DNA of 64,000 nt from Synechococcus sp. SynAce01. GTDB lineage: Bacteria; Cyanobacteriota; Cyanobacteriia; PCC-6307; Cyanobiaceae. The notes under the pieces were generated by a model. The model searched no databases. It was not told the origin of the DNA and was given only the letters and a program-made list of their open reading frames with translations. Shown here piece by piece: positions 27,646 through 36,771 of the stretch; the first letter of the stretch is position 1, and the number at the start of each line of letters is the position of its first letter. The DNA lies in assembly GCF_001885215.1 (NCBI RefSeq), contig NZ_CP018091.1:2046001-2110000 (forward strand), in the 5' to 3' direction. A program made the position numbers and the translations under genes.

Positions 27646-28452
27646 TCAGCGGCGGGCGTTGACGATCACCGGAGTGCCGCTGCCTGAAACCGTGCCAGGC
27701 AGGGCCGGCACCACCGAGGTCTGCCCGTCCCACTTGTCGAGGAAGAGCTTGTAGAGCACCTGGTCATCGAGGCTGGAGTTGAGGATCTGGTAGCGCTTGG
27801 CCTCCTGATCAGCAATCTTGACCTCGGTCTGGGCGCGCAGCAGCCTCTGGTCAGCGATCTGTTTCTGTTCGATTGCGGCCCGGTATTCCTCGGCGATCTG
27901 GAGGCCGGTGAGATCAAGACCCTGGACGATTACGTAATTGAACTTGGTCAGTTCTTCGGCCACTTTCTCTTGAACCAGTTCAGAAATGCTGTTCCATTCG
28001 GTGGCGATCGTCACCAGCTCGTATTGGGAAAACACCGATTTCAGCGCTTTGAGCAGCGAAGGCTGAATGACGCGCGCATAGATCTGGGAGTTGTCGGTAG
28101 CGATTGTTTCGTAGATTCGCGGAGTTTCCGTGGGCTTCACGGCGTACTTCACCGTGGCGGTGGCCTCGATCACCTGCAGATCCTTGGTGAGGGTGGAGAA
28201 CTGCTCCGGCCGCACCTGGGTGCGCACATCGAACAGCGAGGTGGACTGAATCAACGGGGCCTTGATGTTCGGCCCCGGGCTGCGCTGGCCGCCCGTGACC
28301 TTGCCGAGAGTGGTGACCACTGCCACGTTGCCGGCCGGCACGATGAAGATCGTCTGGGTCAGCAGGATCAGCAGCGCCACCGCTGCCGCTGCGATCACCT
28401 GGAACGTGGTTCCAGGCCCATCCCCACCGGCTGGGCGCATTGAGCTCTGCAT
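27646..28452 (-). CDS. Prohibitin/SPFH-family membrane protein
   Basis: 268 residues. One N-terminal membrane helix (FQVIAAAAVALLILLTQTIFIV) precedes an SPFH/band-7 domain (VPAGNVAVVTTLGKV, FDVRTQVRPEQFSTLTKDLQ). A heptad-rich helix follows (AEEYRAAIEQKQIADQRLLR) and the protein ends with the prohibitin-like LYKLFLDKWDGQ. Prohibitins form ring scaffolds in the membrane; cyanobacterial Phb proteins sit in the thylakoid or cytoplasmic membrane and their role is unclear. Start ATG 28452; the second Met (residue 5) is possible. Convergent with the preceding hypothetical gene. Confidence 0.9.
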   Translation of the reverse strand: MQSSMRPAGGDGPGTTFQVIAAAAVALLILLTQTIFIVPAGNVAVVTTLGKVTGGQRSPGPNIKAPLIQSTSLFDVRTQVRPEQFSTLTKDLQVIEATATVKYAVKPTETPRIYETIATDNSQIYARVIQPSLLKALKSVFSQYELVTIATEWNSISELVQEKVAEELTKFNYVIVQGLDLTGLQIAEEYRAAIEQKQIADQRLLRAQTEVKIADQEAKRYQILNSSLDDQVLYKLFLDKWDGQTSVVPALPGTVSGSGTPVIVNARR

Positions 28453-28523
28453 ATGGTCACGAATCCTGTGTTAGCCACGACCCTAGGCATAGGACCAGAA
28501 TGGGGTGACCAGCAAGCGTCGCA

Positions 28524-28748
28524 ATGACCGGCAATCTTCAGGCGATCGGCTTCATCGCCAGCTGGGTGCTGGGCTGGGGGATCGGCGGCTCCCTGATCGA
28601 TGCCGGCCTGATCAACGCCGGCGTCTATGAAATCGGCGCGAACCAGCTCGGTACCCTGACCACCTTCTCGGTCTGGAGCCTGCTCTGGGGCTGGCTCGGT
28701 TACTGGCTCTTTCAGCGCATCACCGGCTCAAAGGCCAAGCTCCCGTAG
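28524..28748 (+). CDS. Small two-helix membrane protein, hypothetical
   Basis: 74 residues. Two hydrophobic Gly/Trp-rich segments (AIGFIASWVLGWGIGGSLID and LTTFSVWSLLWGWLGYWLF) form a probable hairpin, with a short basic C-terminus. No family known to me. Divergent from the prohibitin gene (72 bases); its 3' end overlaps the convergent HAD gene by 21 bases. Confidence 0.65.
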   Translation: MTGNLQAIGFIASWVLGWGIGGSLIDAGLINAGVYEIGANQLGTLTTFSVWSLLWGWLGYWLFQRITGSKAKLP

Positions 28749-29378
28749 GGAACGCAGGCAATGGGCTGCGGCGGGATAGTTCTCCTGGCCCACGCCGGCC
28801 GGCAACAGAACATGAACGCGGCAGCCAGCCGCCAGGGCTGCCAGGGTGCCAGCCTGGGAATCCTCGAAGGCCCAGCAGTCTATGGGGTTATGGCCCAGGC
28901 GCAGGGCCGCTAACTGGAAAGCGTCCGGGGCGGGCTTGCCGCTGCCCAGGTCGGGATCATCGCCGTAGACACGGGTTTCCAGCAGCTCCAGCCAGGGGTG
29001 GGGCGCGCTCTTCAACGCCACCGAGCTGCTGGTGCTGCTCGTGACCAAGGCCATCGGGATCGCCAGGTCCTGACAGCGGGCCAGTAACTCGGGAGCCCCT
29101 TCCATCGGTTCTGCCATCGGTAGCAGATGGCGGGCAATCGGCTGCTGCACCGCCAGCAATTCTTCCGTGCTGGGCGGTTTCACGCCTTCCGCCTCGATCC
29201 AGGCGATCACCTGGCGGGCGTTGTCCAGGCGCCGACGTCCCCTTAGCCCCAGCAGCTGGCCTTCGCTCAGCTGCACCCCAAAGGCCAGGCCGGCTTCGCT
29301 CCAGGCCCGGCCGTGCAGTGGTTCGGTGTCGAGCAGGAGCCCGTCGAGGTCGAACAGGCAGGCGGCTGGGCGGAGCAT
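28728..29378 (-). CDS. HAD-superfamily hydrolase, beta-phosphoglucomutase-like
   Basis: 216 residues. HAD motif I LFDLDGLLLDTEPLHGRAW (nucleophile and acid Asp), motif II MALVTSSTSS, motif III Lys in SVALKSAP and GSGKPAPDAFQLA, and motif IV FEDSQAGTLAALAAG. The helical cap between motif I and II puts it in subfamily IA with beta-phosphoglucomutase and phosphoglycolate/sugar phosphatases. The substrate cannot be told from sequence. Divergent from acs with 68 bases between the starts. Confidence 0.88.
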   Translation of the reverse strand: MLRPAACLFDLDGLLLDTEPLHGRAWSEAGLAFGVQLSEGQLLGLRGRRRLDNARQVIAWIEAEGVKPPSTEELLAVQQPIARHLLPMAEPMEGAPELLARCQDLAIPMALVTSSTSSSVALKSAPHPWLELLETRVYGDDPDLGSGKPAPDAFQLAALRLGHNPIDCWAFEDSQAGTLAALAAGCRVHVLLPAGVGQENYPAAAHCLRSLRELGL

Positions 29379-29446
29379 GCCGCCATTCTTTCAGTTCCCG
29401 GTGCCCGGGATCCGGCTTGAATGGCGCCACCCATGGGGACTAGGCG

Positions 29447-31414
29447 ATGAACGAGGAGACGATCGAATCGGTGCTGCAGGAAGCCCGCGTCTTCCAGCCG
29501 CCCGCAGCCCTGGCCGCCGGCGCCCGCATCTCCAGCCTGGAGGCGTACGAGGCCCTGGTGGCCGAGGTGGAGGCTGACCCTGACGCCTTCTGGGGACGCC
29601 AGGCCCGTGAGCTGCTGCACTGGTTCGAGCCCTTCCAGACGGTGCTCGACTGGAGCAACCCGCCCTTTGCCCGCTGGTTTGAGGGGGGCACCACCAACCT
29701 GGCCTACAACTGCCTCGATCGCCACCTGCAGGGCCCCAGGGCCGAGAAGACGGCTCTGATCTGGGAAGGCGAACCCGGCGACACGCGCCGCTTCACCTAC
29801 ACCGAGCTGCATGCCCAGGTCTGCAAGGCCGCCAATGCCCTGCTGGAGCTGGGCATCGGCAAAGGAGATCTGGTGGCCCTCTACATGCCGATGGTGCCGG
29901 AAGCCGCCATCGCCATGCTGGCCTGCGCCCGCATCGGTGCGCCCCATTCGGTGGTATTTGGTGGCTTCTCCGCCGAAGCCCTGCGTGACCGTCTGATCGA
30001 TGGTGACGTGAAGGCGGTGATCACCGCCGATGGCGGTTTCCGCAAGGACAAGGCTGTGGCGCTCAAGCCGGCCGTGGATCAGGCCCTCGCCGGCGACGCC
30101 TGCCCCACTGTGGACCATGTGCTGGTGGTGCGCCGCACCGAGCAGCCCACGGCGATGACAGCAGGCCGCGACCACTGGTGGCACGAGCGGGTGGAGCCCG
30201 CCAGCTCCGAGCACACGGCCGAGCCGATGGCCAGCGAAGACCGGCTGTTTGTGCTCTACACCTCCGGATCCACCGGTAAACCGAAGGGGGTGGTGCACAC
30301 CACCGCCGGCTACAACCTCTGGGCCCAGCTCACCTTCGAGTGGATCTTCGACCTGCGCGAAGACGACGTCCACTGGTGCACGGCCGACGTGGGCTGGATC
30401 ACCGGCCACAGCTACATCGTCTATGGGCCGCTCTCCGCCGGCGCCACCACCGTGATGTACGAGGGCGCCCCACGGGCCTCGAAACCGGGTGCGTTCTGGG
30501 AGGTGATCGAGAAGCACAAGGTGAGCCTGTTTTATACCGCTCCCACGGCGATTCGTGCCTTCATGAAGAGCGGCCGCGAGGTGCCCGATCACTACGACAT
30601 GGGCAGCTTGCGCATCCTGGGAACGGTGGGCGAACCGATCAACCCCGAAGCCTGGATCTGGTATCGGGAGGTGATCGGACATGGCCGCTGCCCGATCATC
30701 GACACCTGGTGGCAGACCGAAACCGGCGGCGTGATGATCAGCCCCCTGCCGGCGGCCACCCCCACCAAGCCGGGGTCCGCGACCCTGCCCCTGCCAGGCA
30801 TCGCCGCCGATGTGGTCGACAGCGAAGGCCGCAGCGTCGGCGTGGATGAAGGGGGGTATCTGGCGGTGCGTCGCCCCTGGCCGGGAATGATGCGCACGGT
30901 TCACGGTGATCCCGAGCGCTTCCGCAAGAGCTACTGGGAGCACATCAGCGGCGCCGATGGTCGGCCGTTGTATTTTGCCGGTGACGGCGCCCGTCGTGAT
31001 GCCGATGGCTACTTCTGGGTGATGGGCCGCGTCGACGACGTGATCAGCGTGTCGGGCCACCGGCTGGGTTCGATGGAGATCGAATCGGCCCTGGTGAGCC
31101 ATCCGGCCGTGGCCGAAGCCGCCGTGGTGGGCCGCCCCGACGATCTCAAAGGGGAAGGCATCGTCGCCTTCGTGACCCTGCAGACCGGTCTCAGCGGCGA
31201 TGAGGCGCTGATGGCCGAACTGCGCCAGCACGTGGGCGCCGAAATCGGCCCGATTGCCCGCCCCGATGAGATCCGCTTCAGCGATGCCCTGCCCAAGACC
31301 CGCAGCGGCAAAATCATGCGCCGCATCCTCAGGGCCTTAGCCGCTGGCGAAGAGGTGAGCGGCGACACCAGCACCCTGGAAGACCGCTCCGTGCTCGATG
31401 CCCTGCGGGTGTGA
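29447..31414 (+). CDS. acs: Acetyl-CoA synthetase
   Basis: 655 residues, full length. It activates acetate to acetyl-CoA through acetyl-AMP. Adenylate-forming motifs are all seen: [20 protein letters not shown] (P-loop), [15 protein letters not shown] (A5), [20 protein letters not shown] with the [13 protein letters not shown] hinge, and [19 protein letters not shown] with the catalytic lysine that is inactivated by acetylation. Stand-alone gene with its own short promoter region. Confidence 0.97.
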   Translation: MNEETIESVLQEARVFQPPAALAAGARISSLEAYEALVAEVEADPDAFWGRQARELLHWFEPFQTVLDWSNPPFARWFEGGTTNLAYNCLDRHLQGPRAEKTALIWEGEPGDTRRFTYTELHAQVCKAANALLELGIGKGDLVALYMPMVPEAAIAMLACARIGAPHSVVFGGFSAEALRDRLIDGDVKAVITADGGFRKDKAVALKPAVDQALAGDACPTVDHVLVVRRTEQPTAMTAGRDHWWHERVEPASSEHTAEPMASEDRLFVLYTSGSTGKPKGVVHTTAGYNLWAQLTFEWIFDLREDDVHWCTADVGWITGHSYIVYGPLSAGATTVMYEGAPRASKPGAFWEVIEKHKVSLFYTAPTAIRAFMKSGREVPDHYDMGSLRILGTVGEPINPEAWIWYREVIGHGRCPIIDTWWQTETGGVMISPLPAATPTKPGSATLPLPGIAADVVDSEGRSVGVDEGGYLAVRRPWPGMMRTVHGDPERFRKSYWEHISGADGRPLYFAGDGARRDADGYFWVMGRVDDVISVSGHRLGSMEIESALVSHPAVAEAAVVGRPDDLKGEGIVAFVTLQTGLSGDEALMAELRQHVGAEIGPIARPDEIRFSDALPKTRSGKIMRRILRALAAGEEVSGDTSTLEDRSVLDALRV

Positions 31415-31489
31415 TGACGAAAGCTGCCTGGCCTGGCTCAGCCGGGCAGCGAGGGCAGCATCAACCGATCGGTGCTCGCCAGGGAGGAG

Positions 31490-32284
31490 TCAACCAGTAC
31501 CTGGAAACTTGTTGAGGTTGGGTACGTGGCCCCACCAATCCAGCAGTTGATCGGCCAGCCGGTCGATCTGCCGCTGCCTGGCCGGGTCATCGGCCCAGGC
31601 CCCCAGCAGGTTCTGGCGCAGGCCGGCGCTGGCTGGGGTGAGGTGGTCGCCGGGACGTTCGACCAGGGTCGAGGCGTCATCGGGGCGCTGCTGCAGGACG
31701 CCGATCAGCCGGCGGCTCTGGTCAAGGGCATCGTTGCCGAAGCGCAGCAGCAGGTTGCGCGGCTGGCGGTAATGCAGACCCACCAGCCGCAGGGTTTCCT
31801 GTGGTGAGGGGCTGAACTCGGTGCGCACGCCCAGGCGTGGGGCCAGATCAGCCAGCAGGGGAATGGAGCGGTCGGCGGAGAAATTGTTGAAGCACATCGC
31901 CACCAAACCGCTGCAGCCGCGGCCGCCGTCGGGGGCAAGCAGATGCAGTTTGCAACCCAGGCTGTGGCCCAGCCGCAACAGCGGTTGCTCGGCCGGTGAG
32001 GCCTGGCGCCCCCGGCGGAAGGCGCGCCAGGCTTCGGTGGCCTGGCTCTGGTGGTCGAAACCGGGCACGTAACTCCAGGCCCGGATCGCCAGCCCGCGTA
32101 CAGCCAGGGCTTCCAGCAGGCGCCGGTAGCTGATCTGTGGGCTGGTGGCCAGCAAGGTGCCGCCGATGAACTCGACCGTTCCGATCGGCTCACCGGCTGG
32201 CCCCGGCGGGGACAGGCACCAGAGGCTGCCCTGCTGCTTCCAGCGGTTTGATGGTGGCGGGCGATCGGGGGAGATGGGATTCAG
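31490..32284 (-). CDS. DUF1350 family protein (alpha/beta-hydrolase-like), non-standard start
   Basis: About 264 residues if it begins at the CTG (32284) that overlaps the bcp stop as CTGA. Between that point and the TTG at 32155 the frame is open and reads like the family N-terminus (WKQQGSLWCLSPPGP, then TVEFIGGTLLATSPQISYRR), but it holds no ATG, GTG or TTG; an ATC lies at 32275. A TTG start at 32155 would delete this segment. The body has LLRLGHSLGCKLHLLAP, a GxSxG-like nucleophile-elbow region, and WSYVPGFDHQSQA. DUF1350 proteins occur in plastids and cyanobacteria; function unknown. Confidence 0.78.
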   Translation of the reverse strand: MNPISPDRPPPSNRWKQQGSLWCLSPPGPAGEPIGTVEFIGGTLLATSPQISYRRLLEALAVRGLAIRAWSYVPGFDHQSQATEAWRAFRRGRQASPAEQPLLRLGHSLGCKLHLLAPDGGRGCSGLVAMCFNNFSADRSIPLLADLAPRLGVRTEFSPSPQETLRLVGLHYRQPRNLLLRFGNDALDQSRRLIGVLQQRPDDASTLVERPGDHLTPASAGLRQNLLGAWADDPARQRQIDRLADQLLDWWGHVPNLNKFPGTG

Positions 32285-32754
32285 GCCGCCAGCAGCTGCA
32301 GGGCGGTGAGGGCTTCACGGGCATGGGCGGCCCCGTCGAGCAGGTTGCTGAACAGGTGTCGCACCACCCCCTGGCCGTCGATCACGTAGGTGACGCGGCC
32401 GGGCAGGAACAGAAGGGCGTTGGGCACCCCGAAGGCCTGGCGCAAGGCGTTGCCCCGATCCACCAGCAGGGGGTAGGGCAACTGGTGGCGCTCAGCGAAG
32501 CGGCCATGGCTGCCGGCGTCGTCGCCGCTCACGCCCCACACCTGGGCACCGAGTGCCTCGAGTGCTGTGTGGTTATCGCGGAAGGCACAGGCTTCCGCTG
32601 TGCAGCCGGGGGTGTCGTCCTTGGGATAGAAAAAAACCACCAGGGGCTGGCCCTGGAGTTGGTCGCTGCGACGCTCGACACCGTTCTGATCGCTCAGGGC
32701 AATCAGGGGAGCCCGATCTCCCACCTGGATGGCGTTGGCCACGCGGATCCGCAA
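32281..32754 (-). CDS. bcp: Thioredoxin-dependent peroxiredoxin (Bcp/PrxQ)
   Basis: 157 residues. It reduces peroxides using thioredoxin. The active site FFYPKDDTPGCTAEACAFRD shows the peroxidatic Cys and a second Cys five residues later, the intramolecular disulfide pair of the PrxQ class. The body (VWGVSGDDAGSHGRFAERH) is typical. Its stop overlaps the putative CTG start of the DUF1350 gene, so the two are likely coupled. Confidence 0.95.
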   Translation of the reverse strand: MRIRVANAIQVGDRAPLIALSDQNGVERRSDQLQGQPLVVFFYPKDDTPGCTAEACAFRDNHTALEALGAQVWGVSGDDAGSHGRFAERHQLPYPLLVDRGNALRQAFGVPNALLFLPGRVTYVIDGQGVVRHLFSNLLDGAAHAREALTALQLLAA

Positions 32755-32824
32755 ACGTATGGATTCAGCCTAGGAAATTTGCCTGGGCCACGGCCCCTTG
32801 CCCAGCTGGGATCATGGGGTGGTG

Positions 32825-33685
32825 ATGGGGTTGGCCATGGAGGAGCAAGAAACAGCTGGAACGGGCCAAAGCCTCTGGCAGCAGACCAATCTGCTCAGCC
32901 TGGTGAACGCGGAGCCAACGCCTGTCGTCGCCGTTGCCCCCTCGCTTGCTGAAGCCCCGCCAGCTCAGCCAGGTCCGTTAGCCGGGCGGCCGGTTCCGAA
33001 CCGCCTGCTGATCCTCGATACGGAAACCACCGGCCTGGATCCAGCCCAGCATCACTGCATCGAAGTGGGAGCCGTGCTGTTCGACGTGCCCCATCGGGCG
33101 GTGCTCAGCCAGGTCTCCTTTTTGCTGCCTTGCCTGAGCAATGACGCCGAGGCCATCAATGGTATTCCGGCGGCGGTGAGTCGGCTGGATCAGCCCTGGC
33201 GCCAGGCCCTCGACCTTTTCAACAGCCTTGTTGAAGCCGCCGACGTGCTGGTGGCCCACAACGTTCCCTTCGATCGGCAGTGGTTCGGCCGCGGCCCCCT
33301 GCCGGCCTTAGGCAAACCCTGGCTGTGCAGCATGGAAGACCTGCGCTGGCCCGCCGAGCGCCAGCTGCGCGCCACCCCGTCGGTGCGGGATCTGGCCCTG
33401 GCCTACGGGGTGCCGGTCTGGGCGGCCCACCGCGCCCTCACCGATTGCATCTATCTGGCTCAGGTGTTCGAGCGCTGCGACGACCTTGAAGCCCTGCTCG
33501 CCGCTGGCCTTGAACCCCGCCAGCTTTACCGGGCCCAGCTCTCTTACGACGAGCGGCACCGGGCCCGCCAGGCTGGCTTTCGCTGGAACGATCCGATTCC
33601 CAAGGCCTGGAGCCGGCGGCTGAGTGAACGGGAAGCGGCGGTGGTCGGCTTTCCGGTGGCGCCTGTGACGGCCGAATGCGCCTGA
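32825..33685 (+). CDS. DnaQ-like 3'-5' exonuclease (DEDD family)
   Basis: About 286 residues from ATG 32825; a second ATG four codons later is possible. After a Pro/Ala-rich N-terminal tail of about 55 residues, the exonuclease domain shows ExoI LLILDTETTGLDPAQHHCIE (Asp, Glu), ExoII VLVAHNVPFDRQWF and ExoIII AHRALTDCIYLAQVF, the DEDDh set. The last about 70 residues (YDERHRARQAGFRWNDPIPK) look like a separate small domain seen in exonucleases of picocyanobacteria. It could be proofreading-like or involved in repair; the substrate is unknown. Confidence 0.85.
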   Translation: MGLAMEEQETAGTGQSLWQQTNLLSLVNAEPTPVVAVAPSLAEAPPAQPGPLAGRPVPNRLLILDTETTGLDPAQHHCIEVGAVLFDVPHRAVLSQVSFLLPCLSNDAEAINGIPAAVSRLDQPWRQALDLFNSLVEAADVLVAHNVPFDRQWFGRGPLPALGKPWLCSMEDLRWPAERQLRATPSVRDLALAYGVPVWAAHRALTDCIYLAQVFERCDDLEALLAAGLEPRQLYRAQLSYDERHRARQAGFRWNDPIPKAWSRRLSEREAAVVGFPVAPVTAECA

Positions 33686-33828
33686 GGTCGCGCCATCCAA
33701 ACCGGGCTCATTGGCGCCTTTCAAAGCAAGGTTCCAGGGGCTGTGATCCGTCAGGCCTGACACGGTCGCCCAGATAGCAGCAGGAAGCGATCAGGCCCGC
33801 TGAAATCAGGTGCCGCGTGTTCTTCCCC

Positions 33829-33981
33829 ATGGCTGGTCTGCTCTGGCAACGCCGTTCCCAGGTCGGTTGTTGCCTGTTGATCCAGGGCTTCCTGCTGAGT
33901 GTCTGCATTGGCCTCGAACGCGTCGTGCAGCCGCCCGTCCCCTATCCGGGCAGCGGCGGCATCGCTAGAACGCGTGGATGA
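33829..33981 (+). CDS. Possible small membrane peptide coupled to corA
   Basis: 50 residues, ATG 33829, with its stop overlapping the corA ATG as ATGA. It starts MAGLLWQRRSQVGCCLLIQG and continues with a hydrophobic stretch (FLLSVCIGL), so it could be a single-pass peptide. The overlap with corA argues for translation, but there is no strong ribosome site and no known relative. Confidence 0.35.
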   Translation: MAGLLWQRRSQVGCCLLIQGFLLSVCIGLERVVQPPVPYPGSGGIARTRG

Positions 33982-35081
33982 TCCGCACCCCGCCCGACTC
34001 CCTCATCTCCAGGCGACTGGAGGAGCGGCCGGGCCATCTGCCAAGTCAGCTGTTTGTCCATGGCGGAGCGGCCCCAACCCGGCTCTCGGTCCTGCGTTTT
34101 GAACCCGGGAGCATGGTTCAGATCCAGCTGGAGCGGCCCGACCAGCTCGCTCCCCTGATCGCCAGCGGTGATCCGCTCTGGGTGCGCCTCCAGGGACTGG
34201 CGGATCCGGCCCTGATCCGCCAGATCTTCCGGCAACTGGGGGTACCGGCCCAGCTGCAGGCCCCCCTGATCGACACGCCCCAGCGCACCCGCGTCGATGC
34301 GGCGGGCGATGCGGTGCTGGTGGTGATCCACCGGCTTGGTTTTGCCAAAACGCCCGCCCAGCTGATCAGCGAACAGGTGGGCCTGCTGCTGTTGCCCAAC
34401 CTCTTGATCAGCCTGGAGGAGGTGCCCAAGCAGGAATCCTTTCCCCAGCTCACCCGTTGGCTGGCCAACCTGACGCCGCCCCCGAGCCGGGAGGATCTCG
34501 ACGATGTTCTCCACTTTCTGATCGATGAGATGCTCGATGAGCTCTTTCCGATCCTTGAGCAGTTCTCCGATCTGCTCGATCGCTTGGAGGAGATGGCCCT
34601 GCGCGATCCCAAGCCGAAATTGCTGGCCCGCTCGTATCAGGCCCGGGTCAGTCTGCGCCGAATCCACCATCAGGTCTGGCCCCTGCGCCATCAGATCCTG
34701 ATCCTGCTGCGCCAGAACCAGCGGTTACTTGGACCTGAGGCCCGCCGGGGTTTTGAGGATATGGAGCAGCATGTGCGCTTGATTTTCGAGAACACCGAGC
34801 TGCTGCGCCACCAGTGCGATGCCGTTTCCGATGCCTACATCGCCAGCACCGGCAATCGCATGAATCAGGTGATGAAAACGCTCACGATTGTGTCCAGCAT
34901 TTTCGCCCCGCTCACCTTCATCGCCGGCATCTATGGGATGAATTTCAAAGTGATGCCGGAGCTGGATCTGCCATTCGGCTATTACCTTGCCCTCGCCTTG
35001 ATGGCCTTCATCGCCATGCTGCAGACCTACCTGCTCTGGCGCCGGGGTTGGTTCGTGGATTGGACGGCAACACGCCGCTGA
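33978..35081 (+). CDS. corA: CorA-family magnesium/cobalt transporter
   Basis: 367 residues. A long cytoplasmic N-terminal domain is followed by the stalk helix (LDDVLHFLIDEMLDELFPIL) and the last two membrane helices. The first of these ends in the YGMNF selectivity signature (IFAPLTFIAGIYGMNFKVMPE); the second is YYLALALMAFIAMLQTYLLW. It is a pentameric channel for Mg2+ uptake, gated by Mg2+ in the cytoplasm. No Mg-sensing leader RNA was recognised upstream. Confidence 0.95.
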   Translation: MIRTPPDSLISRRLEERPGHLPSQLFVHGGAAPTRLSVLRFEPGSMVQIQLERPDQLAPLIASGDPLWVRLQGLADPALIRQIFRQLGVPAQLQAPLIDTPQRTRVDAAGDAVLVVIHRLGFAKTPAQLISEQVGLLLLPNLLISLEEVPKQESFPQLTRWLANLTPPPSREDLDDVLHFLIDEMLDELFPILEQFSDLLDRLEEMALRDPKPKLLARSYQARVSLRRIHHQVWPLRHQILILLRQNQRLLGPEARRGFEDMEQHVRLIFENTELLRHQCDAVSDAYIASTGNRMNQVMKTLTIVSSIFAPLTFIAGIYGMNFKVMPELDLPFGYYLALALMAFIAMLQTYLLWRRGWFVDWTATRR

Positions 35082-35089
35082 TTGAGGCC

Positions 35090-35590
35090 TCAGGGAGCGG
35101 ATGCCTGGGCCTGATTCGCTTCGCCCAGGCTGGGTTGGTGGGGGCTGGGTTGATTTTGGTTCCGGCGGCGGCTGATCCGCGAGCGGCAGGTGCTGGAGCA
35201 GTAGCGGGCATCCTGACGCCGCGCCTGGAACGGGGTGCCGCAGCAGGCGCAGAACTTCTGATGGCCGGGTGCTGGCTGGGGCTGGGCCTGACCCAGCCGC
35301 TTCAGGGCCCGTCCAGCCCCTTGACCCAGCACCAGATCAAGCCCGTAGCCCTCCCGCAGCAGGGCGGTGGTGTTGGCATAGCCCAGGGCGACGGCCAGTT
35401 GGGGGGCGTCGGCCAGCAACCTCCCCAGCACCTCAGCGAGGGGATAGCCATCGCCCCACAGCCAACGACGGCGCTCGCGCACCAGTTCGGCCCAGGCTTC
35501 TGGGGGCAGTTGATCGGCGCCATCGCGGTGATCGATGCGACTCCTGCCCCCAGCTCCAGGCAGCTTATGGCTGTCTTCAGTAGTGGCCAA
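35090..35590 (-). CDS. Zinc-ribbon protein, hypothetical
   Basis: 166 residues. An N-terminal helical region (WAELVRERRRWLWGDGYPLAEV) is followed by a C-terminal zinc-binding motif with four cysteines, FCACCGTPFQARRQDARYCS then STCRSRISRRR, and a Gln/Pro-rich tail. The CxxC...CxxxC pair and basic residues suggest nucleic-acid or protein binding. An overlapping plus-strand frame has no such features and is rejected. Convergent with corA (8 bases). Function unknown. Confidence 0.65.
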   Translation of the reverse strand: MATTEDSHKLPGAGGRSRIDHRDGADQLPPEAWAELVRERRRWLWGDGYPLAEVLGRLLADAPQLAVALGYANTTALLREGYGLDLVLGQGAGRALKRLGQAQPQPAPGHQKFCACCGTPFQARRQDARYCSSTCRSRISRRRNQNQPSPHQPSLGEANQAQASAP

Positions 35591-35751
35591 GGACGAACCG
35601 GCGCTTCAAGAACCGTGCTGAACGAACCGGCCATTAAGGCAACGACCTCTGCCATCGCCTGGCCTCGGGCATGGTGAGGTGCTGGACTCGGTGGTCTATG
35701 GATGGAAGGCCGGCTTCAGCGGCTCTTTGGCCATTGCCTCAACCTGCGCCC

Positions 35752-36771
35752 ATGGCTGACCCAACCAGCAGAGACCTATCCAGCACAGATCCAACCAGCA
35801 CAGACCCAACCAGCCCTGATTTCAGCAGCGGCGCCTATGCCGCTGGCTTGATCCAGCGCCAGACCCGCAGGCTCGGACACCTGCAGGCTGAGGTGCTGGC
35901 CGATCGGGACCCCGAAGCCCTGCACCAGCTGCGGGTGACGCTGAGGCGGCTGCGAACGGCCCTGGGCCTGTTCGAGGCGGCGCTGGTTGTGCCGGCGGCG
36001 GTGAGCGACCGCCGCATTGCCAAGGTGGCGCGCCGCACCGGGCTCAGCCGTGATCTCGATGTGATGCGGGGCCAGTTGTGCTCCACCTGGCTGCCCCAGT
36101 TGCCCGGCAAGGAACAGAAGACCCTCAAGCCGCTGCTCAGGCAACTGAGCCGGGACCGCAAGCGGGCCTTTGAGGGCCTGGCCCACACCCTGCGCGGAGC
36201 CCCCTATCTCGCGCTGCTCGCCAAGCTGCAGAAGTGGCAGCGCTCTCCCAGGTTCACGCCGATCGGGCAGCTCCCCCTGCGCTCCTGGTTGTTTGAGTGG
36301 CAGACCCGGGCCTGCGCCGATCTGTTCCTGCAGGGCGGTTGGTTTGCTATCGATCCCAGCGACGACGCCCTGCATGACCTGCGCAAGGGCCTCAAGGGGG
36401 TGCGCTATTCCCTCGAATACCTCGAACCGTTCGGCCATGCCGTCCTCAGCGACTGGATCCGGGACCTACGCAAAGCTCAGGATTGTCTCGGTGATCTCCA
36501 TGACCTGCAGGTGCTCGAGGCGGCACTGGACGACTATCTGGGGCGTGACCGCCGCAGGTCCCTGCCAGCCCTGCAGCAGCTGATCGAACTGCAGAAAGCG
36601 CAGCGCTGGGGGCAGTGGCTGAGCCAGGCGGAATACCAACTCGCCGATGACAGCCGCCGGGCCCTGCAGGCCAGCCTGCTTGCTCCAGAGTCGCCTGCCA
36701 GTGCTCCAATGGCCGCAGACTTGTCCCAGGCGCCCTCGGGCCATGCCGTCCGGAGCGACTCTCACCGATGA
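35752..36771 (+). CDS. CHAD domain protein
   Basis: 339 residues from ATG 35752 (MADPTSRDLSST), preferred over an in-frame upstream start because the region before it is unlike the family. After a Thr/Ser/Pro/Asp-rich tail (repeats of STDPTS) comes a CHAD domain, an all-helical domain with conserved His, Lys and Arg: LHQLRVTLRRLRTALG and HDLRKGLKGVRYSLEYLEPF, with RKAQDCLGDLHDLQVLE near the end. CHAD domains bind polyphosphate; here it stands alone without a CYTH domain. The last 29 bases overlap the transporter gene. Confidence 0.88.
   Translation: MADPTSRDLSSTDPTSTDPTSPDFSSGAYAAGLIQRQTRRLGHLQAEVLADRDPEALHQLRVTLRRLRTALGLFEAALVVPAAVSDRRIAKVARRTGLSRDLDVMRGQLCSTWLPQLPGKEQKTLKPLLRQLSRDRKRAFEGLAHTLRGAPYLALLAKLQKWQRSPRFTPIGQLPLRSWLFEWQTRACADLFLQGGWFAIDPSDDALHDLRKGLKGVRYSLEYLEPFGHAVLSDWIRDLRKAQDCLGDLHDLQVLEAALDDYLGRDRRRSLPALQQLIELQKAQRWGQWLSQAEYQLADDSRRALQASLLAPESPASAPMAADLSQAPSGHAVRSDSHR

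Noticed and set aside
29267-31231. 654-codon open frame on the minus strand opposite acs
   Set aside because: High-GC mirror frame of a well-supported gene; it has no domain, is rich in His/Gly/Ala, and overlaps the HAD gene.
34814-35677. 287-codon plus-strand frame after corA
   Set aside because: Overlaps corA and the minus-strand zinc-ribbon gene; it lacks domains while the opposite frame has four spaced cysteines.
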